Below, one piece after another: positions 9,493-18,630 of a DNA stretch of 60,113 bases (position 1 is the stretch's first letter; every line of letters begins with the position of its first letter). Where the stretch lies: NCBI GenBank assembly GCA_023663345.1, contig JAMPHR010000001.1, positions 512,719 to 572,831 of the forward strand, given 5' to 3'. Position numbers and translations under genes: made by a program. The notes under the pieces are model-generated. The model was not told the DNA's origin. It did not search any database and saw nothing but the letters and a program-made list of their open reading frames with translations. The DNA comes from Paenibacillus sp. (GTDB taxonomy: Bacteria > Bacteroidota > Bacteroidia > Bacteroidales > Muribaculaceae).

Positions 9493-10941
9493 TCAGTTGC
9501 GGAGTAATTTGAATGTAGCGGTGGTGTCGTTTCCGGCTGTCACCTTTACTATGAATAGATGGCCCTGTAGCGCCGAGGTGTCGGTGCTGAGTTCCATGAG
9601 CTGTTGTGGCGGGGTAATGCTCCGGAGCATACGTCCGTCGATGCCGTAGAGCGTCACGCGGGTGATGGCTCCGGCTGACGAGGATATGAGCAGCACCCTG
9701 TCGCTGAACATGGCCTTGATGTCCGGGTCGGTCTCCCCGTCGGGCAATATGCCCGGAATCCATGAGCGGATGATGTTGAAATCCTGCCATTGGGGAGCGG
9801 CCGAGAAGAGGTTCTCGAGGTCGGGACTCACTGTGAGGCTCACTTTGGATGGATCAATCCCGTCCCACACGGCGAGGCCGGTGGCGGGAACAGCGTCGAG
9901 CGTCACGCCGTCGAGTGTAGCGAGCCCTTCCCATCTCTCCATGGCATAGTCGCCGATATAGCGCAGAGATGAGGGGAACGACAGATTTTCCACTCCTGAC
10001 ATACCTGCCAGGGCGAACGCGGCGATGCTGTCGGTGCCGGCGGGGAGTGTCAGCGAGGTGATATTATGCGCCCCGCCGAGGGTGAGAGCCGGGAGCACGG
10101 TGGCCGAGGCCGGAAGCGATACCGAGGTGAGGCCTGTACATTCATGGAACACCCCTTCGCCCAGATCTACAGCCGATGCGGGGAGCGATGCCGAGGTGAG
10201 ATGGATGCACCGGGCAAATGCCCGGTCGCCCATTGATTTCAACCCCTTGCAAGAGTCCAATGCCACGCTTTCGAGCCCGCTCATGGCAAATGTCTCGTCC
10301 CCTATCGCGGTCAATGAGGCCGGCAACGGAAGCGAGGCGAGGGAAGAGCATCCGAAAAATGCCCTTGTCCCGATGGCTGTGATCCCCGAGGGGAGCTCCA
10401 CGCGGGAAAGCGAGGTGCAACCGTCGAATGTGCGGCCCGGAATGGCTGAGACCGTGGCTGTACCTGCCGACAGCGGGGTGAGGTCGACCTCAATGAGTGA
10501 CGTGCATCCCGAGAAAACGGCTTCGCCCATGGTGCTGACCCTGGCCGGGAGGGTCACTTCCTTGACGGTGGAACCGAGCAGGGCACCGTCGCCGATGGCG
10601 GTCGCGCCGAGGGGGAGAATGAGTTTGTCGGCCCGTAGTCCGGCCAGTGAATAGGGGGGCAACATGCCTGCCGGAGATGCGGTGACGTTGGCACCGACCG
10701 GCTTGCCGTTGTAGGGCAGAATCTCGATGCCTGAGAGGTCGATGGTGCCGGCTTCACGTATCACTGTGGCCAGACGGTCGAGATCGGAAGCGTCAAGCGA
10801 TCCGCGCAAGATGAGGCTGACAGGACTGCCGGGGATGGAGATTTTTCCGCCCGCTATCTCCCCGGCATGTACACTGAGCTCCTGACCGCGCATAGGCACG
10901 GCCAGGAGCATCAATATGAGGGGGAGCAGAGTGCGGATCAC
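9493..10941 (-). CDS. BspA-type leucine-rich-repeat surface protein with T9SS-like C-terminal tail
   Basis: 482 residues. The signal peptide is MIRTLLPLILMLLAVPMRG. From about residue 95 to 360 run treponemal/BspA-type LRR units of about 23 residues, e.g. LPSGITAIGTRAFFGCSSLA and LPASAVDLGEGVFHECTGLT. The last 70 residues (VTLYGIDGRMLRSI, then ALQGHLFIVKVTAGNDTTATFKLLRN) resemble the type IX secretion sorting domain, ending in KLLRN. Such proteins usually act in binding to host, other bacteria or matrix; the ligand here is unknown. It is inserted in a housekeeping run, 29 bases after yidC and 22 before trmB. Confidence 0.8.
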   Translation of the reverse strand: MIRTLLPLILMLLAVPMRGQELSVHAGEIAGGKISIPGSPVSLILRGSLDASDLDRLATVIREAGTIDLSGIEILPYNGKPVGANVTASPAGMLPPYSLAGLRADKLILPLGATAIGDGALLGSTVKEVTLPARVSTMGEAVFSGCTSLIEVDLTPLSAGTATVSAIPGRTFDGCTSLSRVELPSGITAIGTRAFFGCSSLASLPLPASLTAIGDETFAMSGLESVALDSCKGLKSMGDRAFARCIHLTSASLPASAVDLGEGVFHECTGLTSVSLPASATVLPALTLGGAHNITSLTLPAGTDSIAAFALAGMSGVENLSFPSSLRYIGDYAMERWEGLATLDGVTLDAVPATGLAVWDGIDPSKVSLTVSPDLENLFSAAPQWQDFNIIRSWIPGILPDGETDPDIKAMFSDRVLLISSSAGAITRVTLYGIDGRMLRSITPPQQLMELSTDTSALQGHLFIVKVTAGNDTTATFKLLRN

Positions 10942-10970
10942 TTCAGAAGAGTGTCTAAGAGAGGGGGAGA

Positions 10971-13061
10971 TTACTTGCGGCGGTTGCGGCGCTGCTGTTC
11001 ACGCAACATAGCCTCCTGCTGTTTCTGAGCCTCCTCGAGCTTGGTGGCCATCCAGCCTTTTTTCTTGGGCTTTTTGGCATTCTCGGCCATCTTGGCACGC
11101 ATCTTGTCCTCGGATACAACCTTGCGGAAGATGAATGTCATGATGATGGTGATGATCAGCGAGAGGAAATAGTAGTAGCTGAGGCCGGCGGCGTAGTTGT
11201 TGAAGATGAAGAGGAACATCAGCGGCATCAGGTACATCATCCACTTCATGCCGGGCATACCTGAGGAGGCCTGGGTCTGCATGTTGAGGTAGGTGTAGGC
11301 GATGTTGGTCACTGTCATGAGCAGACAGAAGAGGCTGATGTGGTTGCCGAAAGTCGAGGAGATGAAGGGGATGTTGGCGGTCCAGGACACGATAGCGTCG
11401 GGCGCCGCGAGGTCGTGGGCCCAAAGGAACGACTCACCTCTCAGCTCGATGGCCGAGGGGAAGAACCAGAACATGGCCACAAGCACGGGCATCTGGAGCA
11501 ACATGGGGAGACAGCCCGACATGGGGTTGGCTCCGGCACGCGAGTAGAGTGCCATGGATTCCTGCTGGCGCTTCATGGCGTTCTCGTTGCCGGGATATTT
11601 GTCGTTGATGGCCTTGATCTCGGGAGCGAGCAGGCGCATCTTGGCCTGGGAGATGAGGCTCTTGTAGGTGAAGGGGTAGAGGATGATCTTGATGAAGAGG
11701 GTGAGCAGGAGGATGATGATACCGTAGTTGGAGATGAACGATCCGAGAAAGCTGAACACGGGAATGATGATGAGCGTGTTGATCCAGCGGAATATGGGCC
11801 ATCCGAGGGGAATGAGCTTGGTGAGGTTCATGTCCTCGCCGGGGAACACATTCTTCTCCACCTCCTTCATCACGGGATAGGAGTTGGGGCCGAGGTACAT
11901 CACGAATGATGCGGGATTGGCGAGCTGAGCCGAGTAGTCGAGCGTCAGGGCTATGTCCATCTGCTTGATAAAGTCGGGGTCATCCTTGAGGATGCGACTG
12001 TTGAGGTTGGCGGCGGCAAAGTTGGTGCGGGCCATGAGCACGGCCGAGAAGAACTGGTTCTTGCAGCTCACCCACTTGAGGCGCTGGTTGATCTCCTCGT
12101 CGTCGTCGCTTCCCTCGCTCAGATTGTCGACATCACCGTCGGGGTACATGTAGTAGAGGGCCGAGTTGCGCTCCTCAAACACGCGGCCTGCCTCGAGGCG
12201 ACGCATCTTCTGATTCCAGGTGAAGTCCATAGAAGCCACCGACGAGGGGATGATGGACTGCATTCCGGTCTGCACCACGTCGATGCCTACGAGGTAGCTG
12301 TCGGGGCGCAGGGTGTAGCGGATGCCCCACGATGCACCGTCGCCGAGGTCGAGCATCATGCACACGGTGGTGTCGCTCTCAGCCACAGGCTGGAAGAAAA
12401 ACTCGCTGGTCTCGAAGCGCTGTGTGGCCGAGGTGAGGGTGAACGAGTAGGAATCGGTGGAGGGGTCGAGGAGTGTCACCTGGGTGGAGTCGTAGCTCTT
12501 GTAGTCGTTGAGCGATGCACGCGAGATGACGCCACCCTTGTTGGAGATCTCGAGGGTGAGCAGGTTGTTGGCCAGCTTCACGGTGGTGCTGTCGCCCGAG
12601 AGGTGACGTGCGAATCCGCGGTAGCGGGCGGCGGTGGCGAGACCCTCGCGCAGAGCCTTGACAGCCGATGCTGCGAGCGAGGTTTTCATTCCGTCGGTCT
12701 CGTTGGCGAGGAGGGGAGCCACGGGCACGGCCTGGCCGTCGGCTTCGACGGTACCGGTGACGTTGCCGTCGGCATCGAGGACAAGGTTCACCTTATCGAC
12801 ATGGAGGCGGGTGGTACCGGCCACGGTGTCCTGCTGTCCGAGTTCACGTATTGTGGCGGCTACCGATGCCACTTCGGCGGGAGTGATAGAGTCGAGCGTG
12901 AGCAGACCCGGGTCGGCTGCTTTCTGCGAGGCTTCGGCCTCCATGCGGGCGCGTTCCTGTCGTTCACGTTCCAGTTGCTCGGCCGATGGCTTGTTGAGCC
13001 ACATGAATCCGAATATCACGAGGCCCATCAGCAACAGGCCTGTAAGGGTGTTCTTGTCCAT
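10971..13061 (-). CDS. yidC: Membrane protein insertase YidC
   Basis: 696 residues, typical of the long Bacteroidota form. An N-terminal membrane anchor (LTGLLLMGLVIFGFMWL, residues about 5-22) is followed by a large periplasmic beta-sandwich domain (about 60-410). The conserved insertase core comes next (TLFIKIILYPFTYKSLISQAKM, then GANPMSGCLPMLLQMPVLVAMF and later helices), then a basic tail rich in Lys and Arg (KKPKKKGW to the end). YidC inserts inner-membrane proteins alone or with SecYEG. It starts 9 bases after the pyrG stop, so the two are translated from one message. Confidence 0.97.
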   Translation of the reverse strand: MDKNTLTGLLLMGLVIFGFMWLNKPSAEQLERERQERARMEAEASQKAADPGLLTLDSITPAEVASVAATIRELGQQDTVAGTTRLHVDKVNLVLDADGNVTGTVEADGQAVPVAPLLANETDGMKTSLAASAVKALREGLATAARYRGFARHLSGDSTTVKLANNLLTLEISNKGGVISRASLNDYKSYDSTQVTLLDPSTDSYSFTLTSATQRFETSEFFFQPVAESDTTVCMMLDLGDGASWGIRYTLRPDSYLVGIDVVQTGMQSIIPSSVASMDFTWNQKMRRLEAGRVFEERNSALYYMYPDGDVDNLSEGSDDDEEINQRLKWVSCKNQFFSAVLMARTNFAAANLNSRILKDDPDFIKQMDIALTLDYSAQLANPASFVMYLGPNSYPVMKEVEKNVFPGEDMNLTKLIPLGWPIFRWINTLIIIPVFSFLGSFISNYGIIILLLTLFIKIILYPFTYKSLISQAKMRLLAPEIKAINDKYPGNENAMKRQQESMALYSRAGANPMSGCLPMLLQMPVLVAMFWFFPSAIELRGESFLWAHDLAAPDAIVSWTANIPFISSTFGNHISLFCLLMTVTNIAYTYLNMQTQASSGMPGMKWMMYLMPLMFLFIFNNYAAGLSYYYFLSLIITIIMTFIFRKVVSEDKMRAKMAENAKKPKKKGWMATKLEEAQKQQEAMLREQQRRNRRK

Positions 13062-13070
13062 TCGTCTATT

Positions 13071-14735
<1,665 letters not shown>

Positions 14736-14779
14736 CAAAAAAATGCAGAAGTGGCGATAATCAAGTGAGATGAATTTAG

Positions 14780-14787
14780 TATCTTTG
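14780..14787 (+). promoter_or_regulatory. -7 box for the HAD phosphatase and ribF
   Basis: TATCTTTG fits TAnnTTTG, 47 bases before the ATG at 14835. Confidence 0.5.
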
Positions 14788-14834
14788 CCAAAAATAAAGA
14801 GTGCGATTCATGACACACTCTTAAATACCCGGAT

Positions 14835-15443
14835 ATGATAAAGAATCTGCTTTTTGACTTGGGCGGCGTGATCATGAACCTTGACCGCGACCGTTGTGTG
14901 AGGGCCTTTGAGGCCCTGGGGATGAAGGATGCCGATGATTTTCTGGGCGTGTATGGCCAGAAAGGGGCTTTCCTTGCCCTCGAGAGGGGGGAGATAGGAG
15001 CTGAGGAGTTCCGTGATGCGATACGCCCGATGTTTGACCACCCGGTGACCGATGCCGAGATCGACCATGCCTTCAACCAGTTTCTGCTCGGTATCCCCGT
15101 GGAGCGCCTCAAGGCTCTGCGTCAGCTGAGACGGCGCTACAAGGTGTATCTGCTCTCCAATACCAATCCCATAATGATGGACGGATTCATCGCCGAGCAG
15201 TTCCGCCAGGAGGGTATGGAGATGAAGGATTATTTCGACGGGGTGGTCAAGAGCTACGAGGCGCGATGCTATAAGCCCGACCGCGAGATATTTGACTACA
15301 CGTGTGAGCATTGCGGGATAGCGCCTGAGGAGACCCTGTTTTTCGACGATTCGCAGGCCAACGTGGATGCCGCCCGGGCTCTCGGATTCTATGCCGAGCT
15401 GGTGCCCGTGGGGACGGAATTCACCGACATACTGTCGCGCTAA
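14835..15443 (+). CDS. HAD-superfamily (IA, YihX-like) hydrolase
   Basis: 202 residues. HAD motif I reads LLFDLGGVIMNLD, the DLG form found in YihX-like sugar phosphatases. Motif II is YLLSNTNP, the motif III lysine is in KSYEARCYKPDREIF, and motif IV is LFFDDSQANVDAA. These enzymes remove phosphate from small phosphorylated metabolites; the substrate cannot be read from the sequence. It lies 30 bases ahead of ribF, so it may act on FMN or another phosphate ester, but that is only suggested by the neighbour. Confidence 0.85.
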   Translation: MIKNLLFDLGGVIMNLDRDRCVRAFEALGMKDADDFLGVYGQKGAFLALERGEIGAEEFRDAIRPMFDHPVTDAEIDHAFNQFLLGIPVERLKALRQLRRRYKVYLLSNTNPIMMDGFIAEQFRQEGMEMKDYFDGVVKSYEARCYKPDREIFDYTCEHCGIAPEETLFFDDSQANVDAARALGFYAELVPVGTEFTDILSR

Positions 15444-15473
15444 CAAAACACTCCGTAAAATTGTTTCCCAATC

Positions 15474-16442
15474 ATGAATCTGATAACAAAACATGATACA
15501 TCGGCCCGGCGCATCGCCGCTGTGGGGATGTATGACGGTGTGCATCTGGGCCACCGTTTCCTCATAGACTATCTCGGAGTAGAGGCCCGCAGCCGCGGGC
15601 TGGTTCCGGCGGTGGTCACCTTCTCTCGGCATCCGCTGTCGCTGGTGCGCCCGTTGCAGGCTCCGGCTCTGCTCAACACTCTCGAGGACCGCGTGACCAT
15701 GATAGGCGAGGCGGGCGCACGGGATGTGATATTGCTGAGTTTCAACGACTCGCTCCGCCACATGAGCGCCGAGGAGTTCCTGAGGGAGCTTAAGAGCAAG
15801 TTTGGTATCGTGGCCCTGGTGCTGGGATTCAACAACCGTTTCGGACACGACCGCATGGAGAGCATGGATCAGTATCGCGCCGTGGGCGAGAAGGTGGGGG
15901 TCGAGGTGATACCCGCGCCCGAGTACCGTGGCGGATCGTCGCCGGTGAGCTCGTCGATCATACGCCGTTATCTGAGCGAGGGGCGTCCCGAGGATGCCGC
16001 CCGCGCCCTGGGCCGTCCTTACTCACTGAGGGGCAAGGTGATCAACGGCAAGAGGCTGGGCCGTACACTCGGATTCCCGACGGCCAACCTGAGCCTGCCC
16101 GATTATCAGGCGCTTATACCCAAGACCGGCGCTTATGCGGCCTATGTGACCACGCCCGACGGGGTGAGGCGCAAGGCTGTGGTGAACGTGGGCTACCGTC
16201 CCACGGTTGACTCGCCCGACGCTTCGGCCGAGTACAGCCACGCGGCCTCTTCGGCCCCGGGGGCCGGAGCGGAGCTGAGTATCGAGGCTCATATCCTTGA
16301 TTTTGTGGGATATATCTACGATGAGGAGATCAAGGTGGAGTTTGTGAAATATCTCCGGCCCGAGCGCCGGTTTGCCGACACCGCCAAGCTCTCGGCCCAG
16401 GTCAAGGAGGACATCGCTACGGCGAGGAAATCATTAGTATAG
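15474..16442 (+). CDS. ribF: Bifunctional riboflavin kinase/FAD synthetase
   Basis: 322 residues. The N-terminal FAD synthetase (nucleotidyltransferase) domain has GMYDGVHLGHRFLIDYL near residue 18 and GFNNRFGHDR. The C-terminal riboflavin kinase domain has LGRTLGFPTANLSLP and KTGAYAAYV. Between RPTVDSP and ELSIEAHILDF, where homologues have a short turn, there is an extra Ala/Ser-rich stretch of about 20 residues (DASAEYSHAASSAPGAGA). The last two codons and the stop (TTA GTA TAG) are the first bases of an AGTATAGAG array, so the repeat determines the C-terminus. Confidence 0.95.
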   Translation: MNLITKHDTSARRIAAVGMYDGVHLGHRFLIDYLGVEARSRGLVPAVVTFSRHPLSLVRPLQAPALLNTLEDRVTMIGEAGARDVILLSFNDSLRHMSAEEFLRELKSKFGIVALVLGFNNRFGHDRMESMDQYRAVGEKVGVEVIPAPEYRGGSSPVSSSIIRRYLSEGRPEDAARALGRPYSLRGKVINGKRLGRTLGFPTANLSLPDYQALIPKTGAYAAYVTTPDGVRRKAVVNVGYRPTVDSPDASAEYSHAASSAPGAGAELSIEAHILDFVGYIYDEEIKVEFVKYLRPERRFADTAKLSAQVKEDIATARKSLV

Positions 16443-16510
16443 AGTGTTTTAGTATAGAGTATAGAGTACTTTAGTATAGAGTACTTTAGTATAGAGTGCT
16501 CAGTATAGAG
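16436..16510 (+). repeat. AGTATAGAG array at the end of ribF
   Basis: Six copies of (G)TATAGAG, partly organised as a 15-base unit TTTAGTATAGAGTAC, begin inside the ribF stop codon and run about 70 bases. The orientation is that of ribF. Related arrays follow msbA-like, proA, proB and the ABC ATPase gene in this window. Confidence 0.85.
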
Positions 16511-16551
16511 GGGCTTGCTATCTACAGCGGGCTTGCTCGGTATAAAGAATA

Positions 16552-16597
16552 AAATCATAGGGAACAGTCTCCTGGCGGGGATTGTTCCCTATGATTT
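16552..16597. terminator. Bidirectional terminator between ribF and the sigma factor
   Basis: A perfect 15-bp stem: AAATCATAGGGAACA (16552-16566) with TGTTCCCTATGATTT (16583-16597). It separates two convergent genes. Confidence 0.75.
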
Positions 16598-16649
16598 ATG
16601 TGTCAGTTGTGCTATTTTTATTCAACAGCGGTGATCAGGTACTTCTTTC

Positions 16650-17246
16650 TCATGCCGAGATGAGGATGAGGTGGCTTGTCATTTCGCTTCCGAGTAGCAT
16701 TATTATAGTGGTGCTGTCCATGTTGTTGCCGAGTTTCATGCGGAGCATTTCTATCAGTCGGGCCTTGCGTTTCCTCACGGCTACCTCGGTTATGTGAAGT
16801 ATCTCGGCTACTTCGGTGTTTTTGAGACCTTGCCTGAAACTCAGCTCCACGATTTCGCGGTAACGGTCGGGCAGAGACCTCACGGCCTCGAAGAAAGCGT
16901 CCATGGTCTCCTGCTCTATCATGTCGGCCTCGACGGCGGCCTGAATCTCGTCGGGGCGCATGTTTCCGAGGTAATTTCTTGCCGATCCGGCCTTGCGTAA
17001 CAGCTCGATGGCGCGGTTGCGTATGGCTGTGAATATCCATGCGCGCCACTGGTCGGCACTCTCCATAGAGTCACGGTTCTCGTAGGCGGCCAGCACTATA
17101 TCCTGCAGGCAATCCTCGGCGAGCCATGCCAGGTCGCCACCGAGTATGCGGGCCGTGTAGCGTAGCAGGCCGGGATAGTAGGATGTGTAGAATGGCTCCA
17201 GCTCCCCTGAGATAAAAGACTTATATATGTAGGTATAGTCGATCAT
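16650..17246 (-). CDS. ECF RNA polymerase sigma factor (FecI-like)
   Basis: About 198 residues from ATG 17246; an upstream in-frame ATG at 17276 would add ten residues but would overlap the likely promoter. Sigma region 2 covers about residues 15-85 (SYYPGLLRYTARILGGD, DCLQDIVLAAYENRD, QWRAWIFTAIRNRAIELLRK). Region 4 covers about 120-175 (SLPDRYREIVELSFRQGLKN, TEVAEILHITEVAVRKRKAR). A short hydrophobic tail (TTIIMLLGSEMTSHLILIS) follows. It should direct transcription of the neighbouring fecR-susC-susD genes when the SusC STN domain signals through FecR. It faces away from fecR, while in most such loci sigma and anti-sigma lie in line. Confidence 0.9.
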   Translation of the reverse strand: MIDYTYIYKSFISGELEPFYTSYYPGLLRYTARILGGDLAWLAEDCLQDIVLAAYENRDSMESADQWRAWIFTAIRNRAIELLRKAGSARNYLGNMRPDEIQAAVEADMIEQETMDAFFEAVRSLPDRYREIVELSFRQGLKNTEVAEILHITEVAVRKRKARLIEMLRMKLGNNMDSTTIIMLLGSEMTSHLILISA

Positions 17247-17265
17247 TGTGGCTGTGAATATACGG

Positions 17266-17295
17266 TAAAGGTACAAGATTTTTATGTAAATTCAA
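17266..17295 (-). promoter_or_regulatory. Candidate promoter of the ECF sigma gene
   Basis: On the minus strand TTG (17295-17293), 19 bases, then TACCTTTA (17273-17266), one base off TAnnTTTG. It supports the start at 17246. Confidence 0.4.
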
Positions 17296-17378
17296 TATAT
17301 TGTATATTTTTTTACTAAAAAAGTATCGTTTTTGCTACCTATCACGTGTATTGTACAAACGATCGTTAAATAAGGCTC

Positions 17379-18560
17379 ATGGACAGAATAAGCATACTGT
17401 TATATAAGCGTCTCACCCGGGGACTCACGGATGAGGAGACCGCTCTGCTCGAGGAGTGGGTGGCCTCCAACCGCTATAATGCCGAGACTGCCGGACGACT
17501 GGCCGATTTCGAGCACCTCGAGCACGAATACCGCATGAGAGAGCTTGTGGATCCGGCCAAGGCCCGGGTCGACATGGAGCGACGCATCGCCACTCTTCCC
17601 CACGCGCATCGCCACCGTGGATGGCGGTTGGCCGGAATCGCGGCCGCTATCGGAGCAGTGGTCGTGGCCGGAGCGGTGTATCTCGGCCACGTCACCGATC
17701 CCGGCTCGATGTATGCCGACAGCGTTGAGCCCACGGTGACGGTCACCGACTCGGTGGCTGGATTCGAAGCCATCAAGCCTGGACAGATGAAAGCCATCCT
17801 CACGGATCAATCGGGCGTGGCTCATAAACTCGATATCGGAGATATGGACCGGCCCGGTACCGGATTACTTGGTGTTGCCGCTCCGGGCGTGAGGAAAATA
17901 GAAGATCTGAAACTCGAGGTGCCACGTGGCGGGGAGTTCAGGATCATACTTGAGGACTCCACCGAGGTGTGGCTCAACTCGGAATCAACCTTGCGTTATC
18001 CCGAGAAATTCGGGCCCGACGAGCGCCGGGTCGAGGTGACCGGCGAGGCTTATTTCTCGGTAAAGCCCGATAAGGACAGGCCATTCTATGTGATGAGCGG
18101 AGGGCAACAGATACGCGTGTACGGCACCACATTCAATGTGCGCGGATACGCCGACGATGCCTCGATAAGCACCACACTCGAGAGCGGATCCATAGCGCTG
18201 ACGAGCCGTCACGTAACAGGCGGTGAGGTGATGCTGTCGCCGGGAAATCAGGCTGTGTTCGACAAGGAACAGCAGACAGTGGTGCTCCGCTCGGTCAACC
18301 CACAGATATTCACCGGATGGCGACACGGGCGATTCGTATTCGAGGATCAGACGTTGGCCCAGATCATGCGCGACCTGAGCCGATGGTATGATTTCGAGTA
18401 TGAGTTCAAGGACCGCCGGGCAGCTGAGGTGATGTTCAAAGGGAGCATACCGCGTTACAGCGACCTCTCCACGGCGATACTGATACTGGAGGCCAGCGGG
18501 GGTATCACTTTCGCGCTTGATGAGGGCAATAAGATAATAATAAGCTCAAAATTATCATAA
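17379..18560 (+). CDS. FecR-family anti-sigma factor
   Basis: 393 residues. A short cytoplasmic anti-sigma part (1-about 80) precedes one membrane helix (GWRLAGIAAAIGAVVVAGAV, about 81-102). The periplasmic FecR domain follows (about 175-290: VPRGGEFRIILEDSTEVWLN, VEVTGEAYFSV, IRVYGTTFNVRGY). The C-terminal DUF4974 part, TLAQIMRDLSRWYDFEYEF to the end, likely contacts the STN domain of the partner SusC. It would hold the divergent sigma factor inactive until the receptor binds substrate. susC starts 70 bases downstream with no terminator between. Confidence 0.92.
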   Translation: MDRISILLYKRLTRGLTDEETALLEEWVASNRYNAETAGRLADFEHLEHEYRMRELVDPAKARVDMERRIATLPHAHRHRGWRLAGIAAAIGAVVVAGAVYLGHVTDPGSMYADSVEPTVTVTDSVAGFEAIKPGQMKAILTDQSGVAHKLDIGDMDRPGTGLLGVAAPGVRKIEDLKLEVPRGGEFRIILEDSTEVWLNSESTLRYPEKFGPDERRVEVTGEAYFSVKPDKDRPFYVMSGGQQIRVYGTTFNVRGYADDASISTTLESGSIALTSRHVTGGEVMLSPGNQAVFDKEQQTVVLRSVNPQIFTGWRHGRFVFEDQTLAQIMRDLSRWYDFEYEFKDRRAAEVMFKGSIPRYSDLSTAILILEASGGITFALDEGNKIIISSKLS

Positions 18561-18630
18561 TCAACTGTTTATAACGTCAAGTGACAATCTTGTAATTATT
18601 TAATCAATCATTTCATTATCTCTAAAATCT

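Noticed and set aside
14808-15848. 346-residue minus-strand frame across the HAD gene and ribF
   Set aside because: Overlaps two well-supported genes and has no recognisable domain.
16436-16510. AGTATAGAG array as a CRISPR array
   Set aside because: Units are 8-15 bases with no unique spacers and no cas genes nearby.
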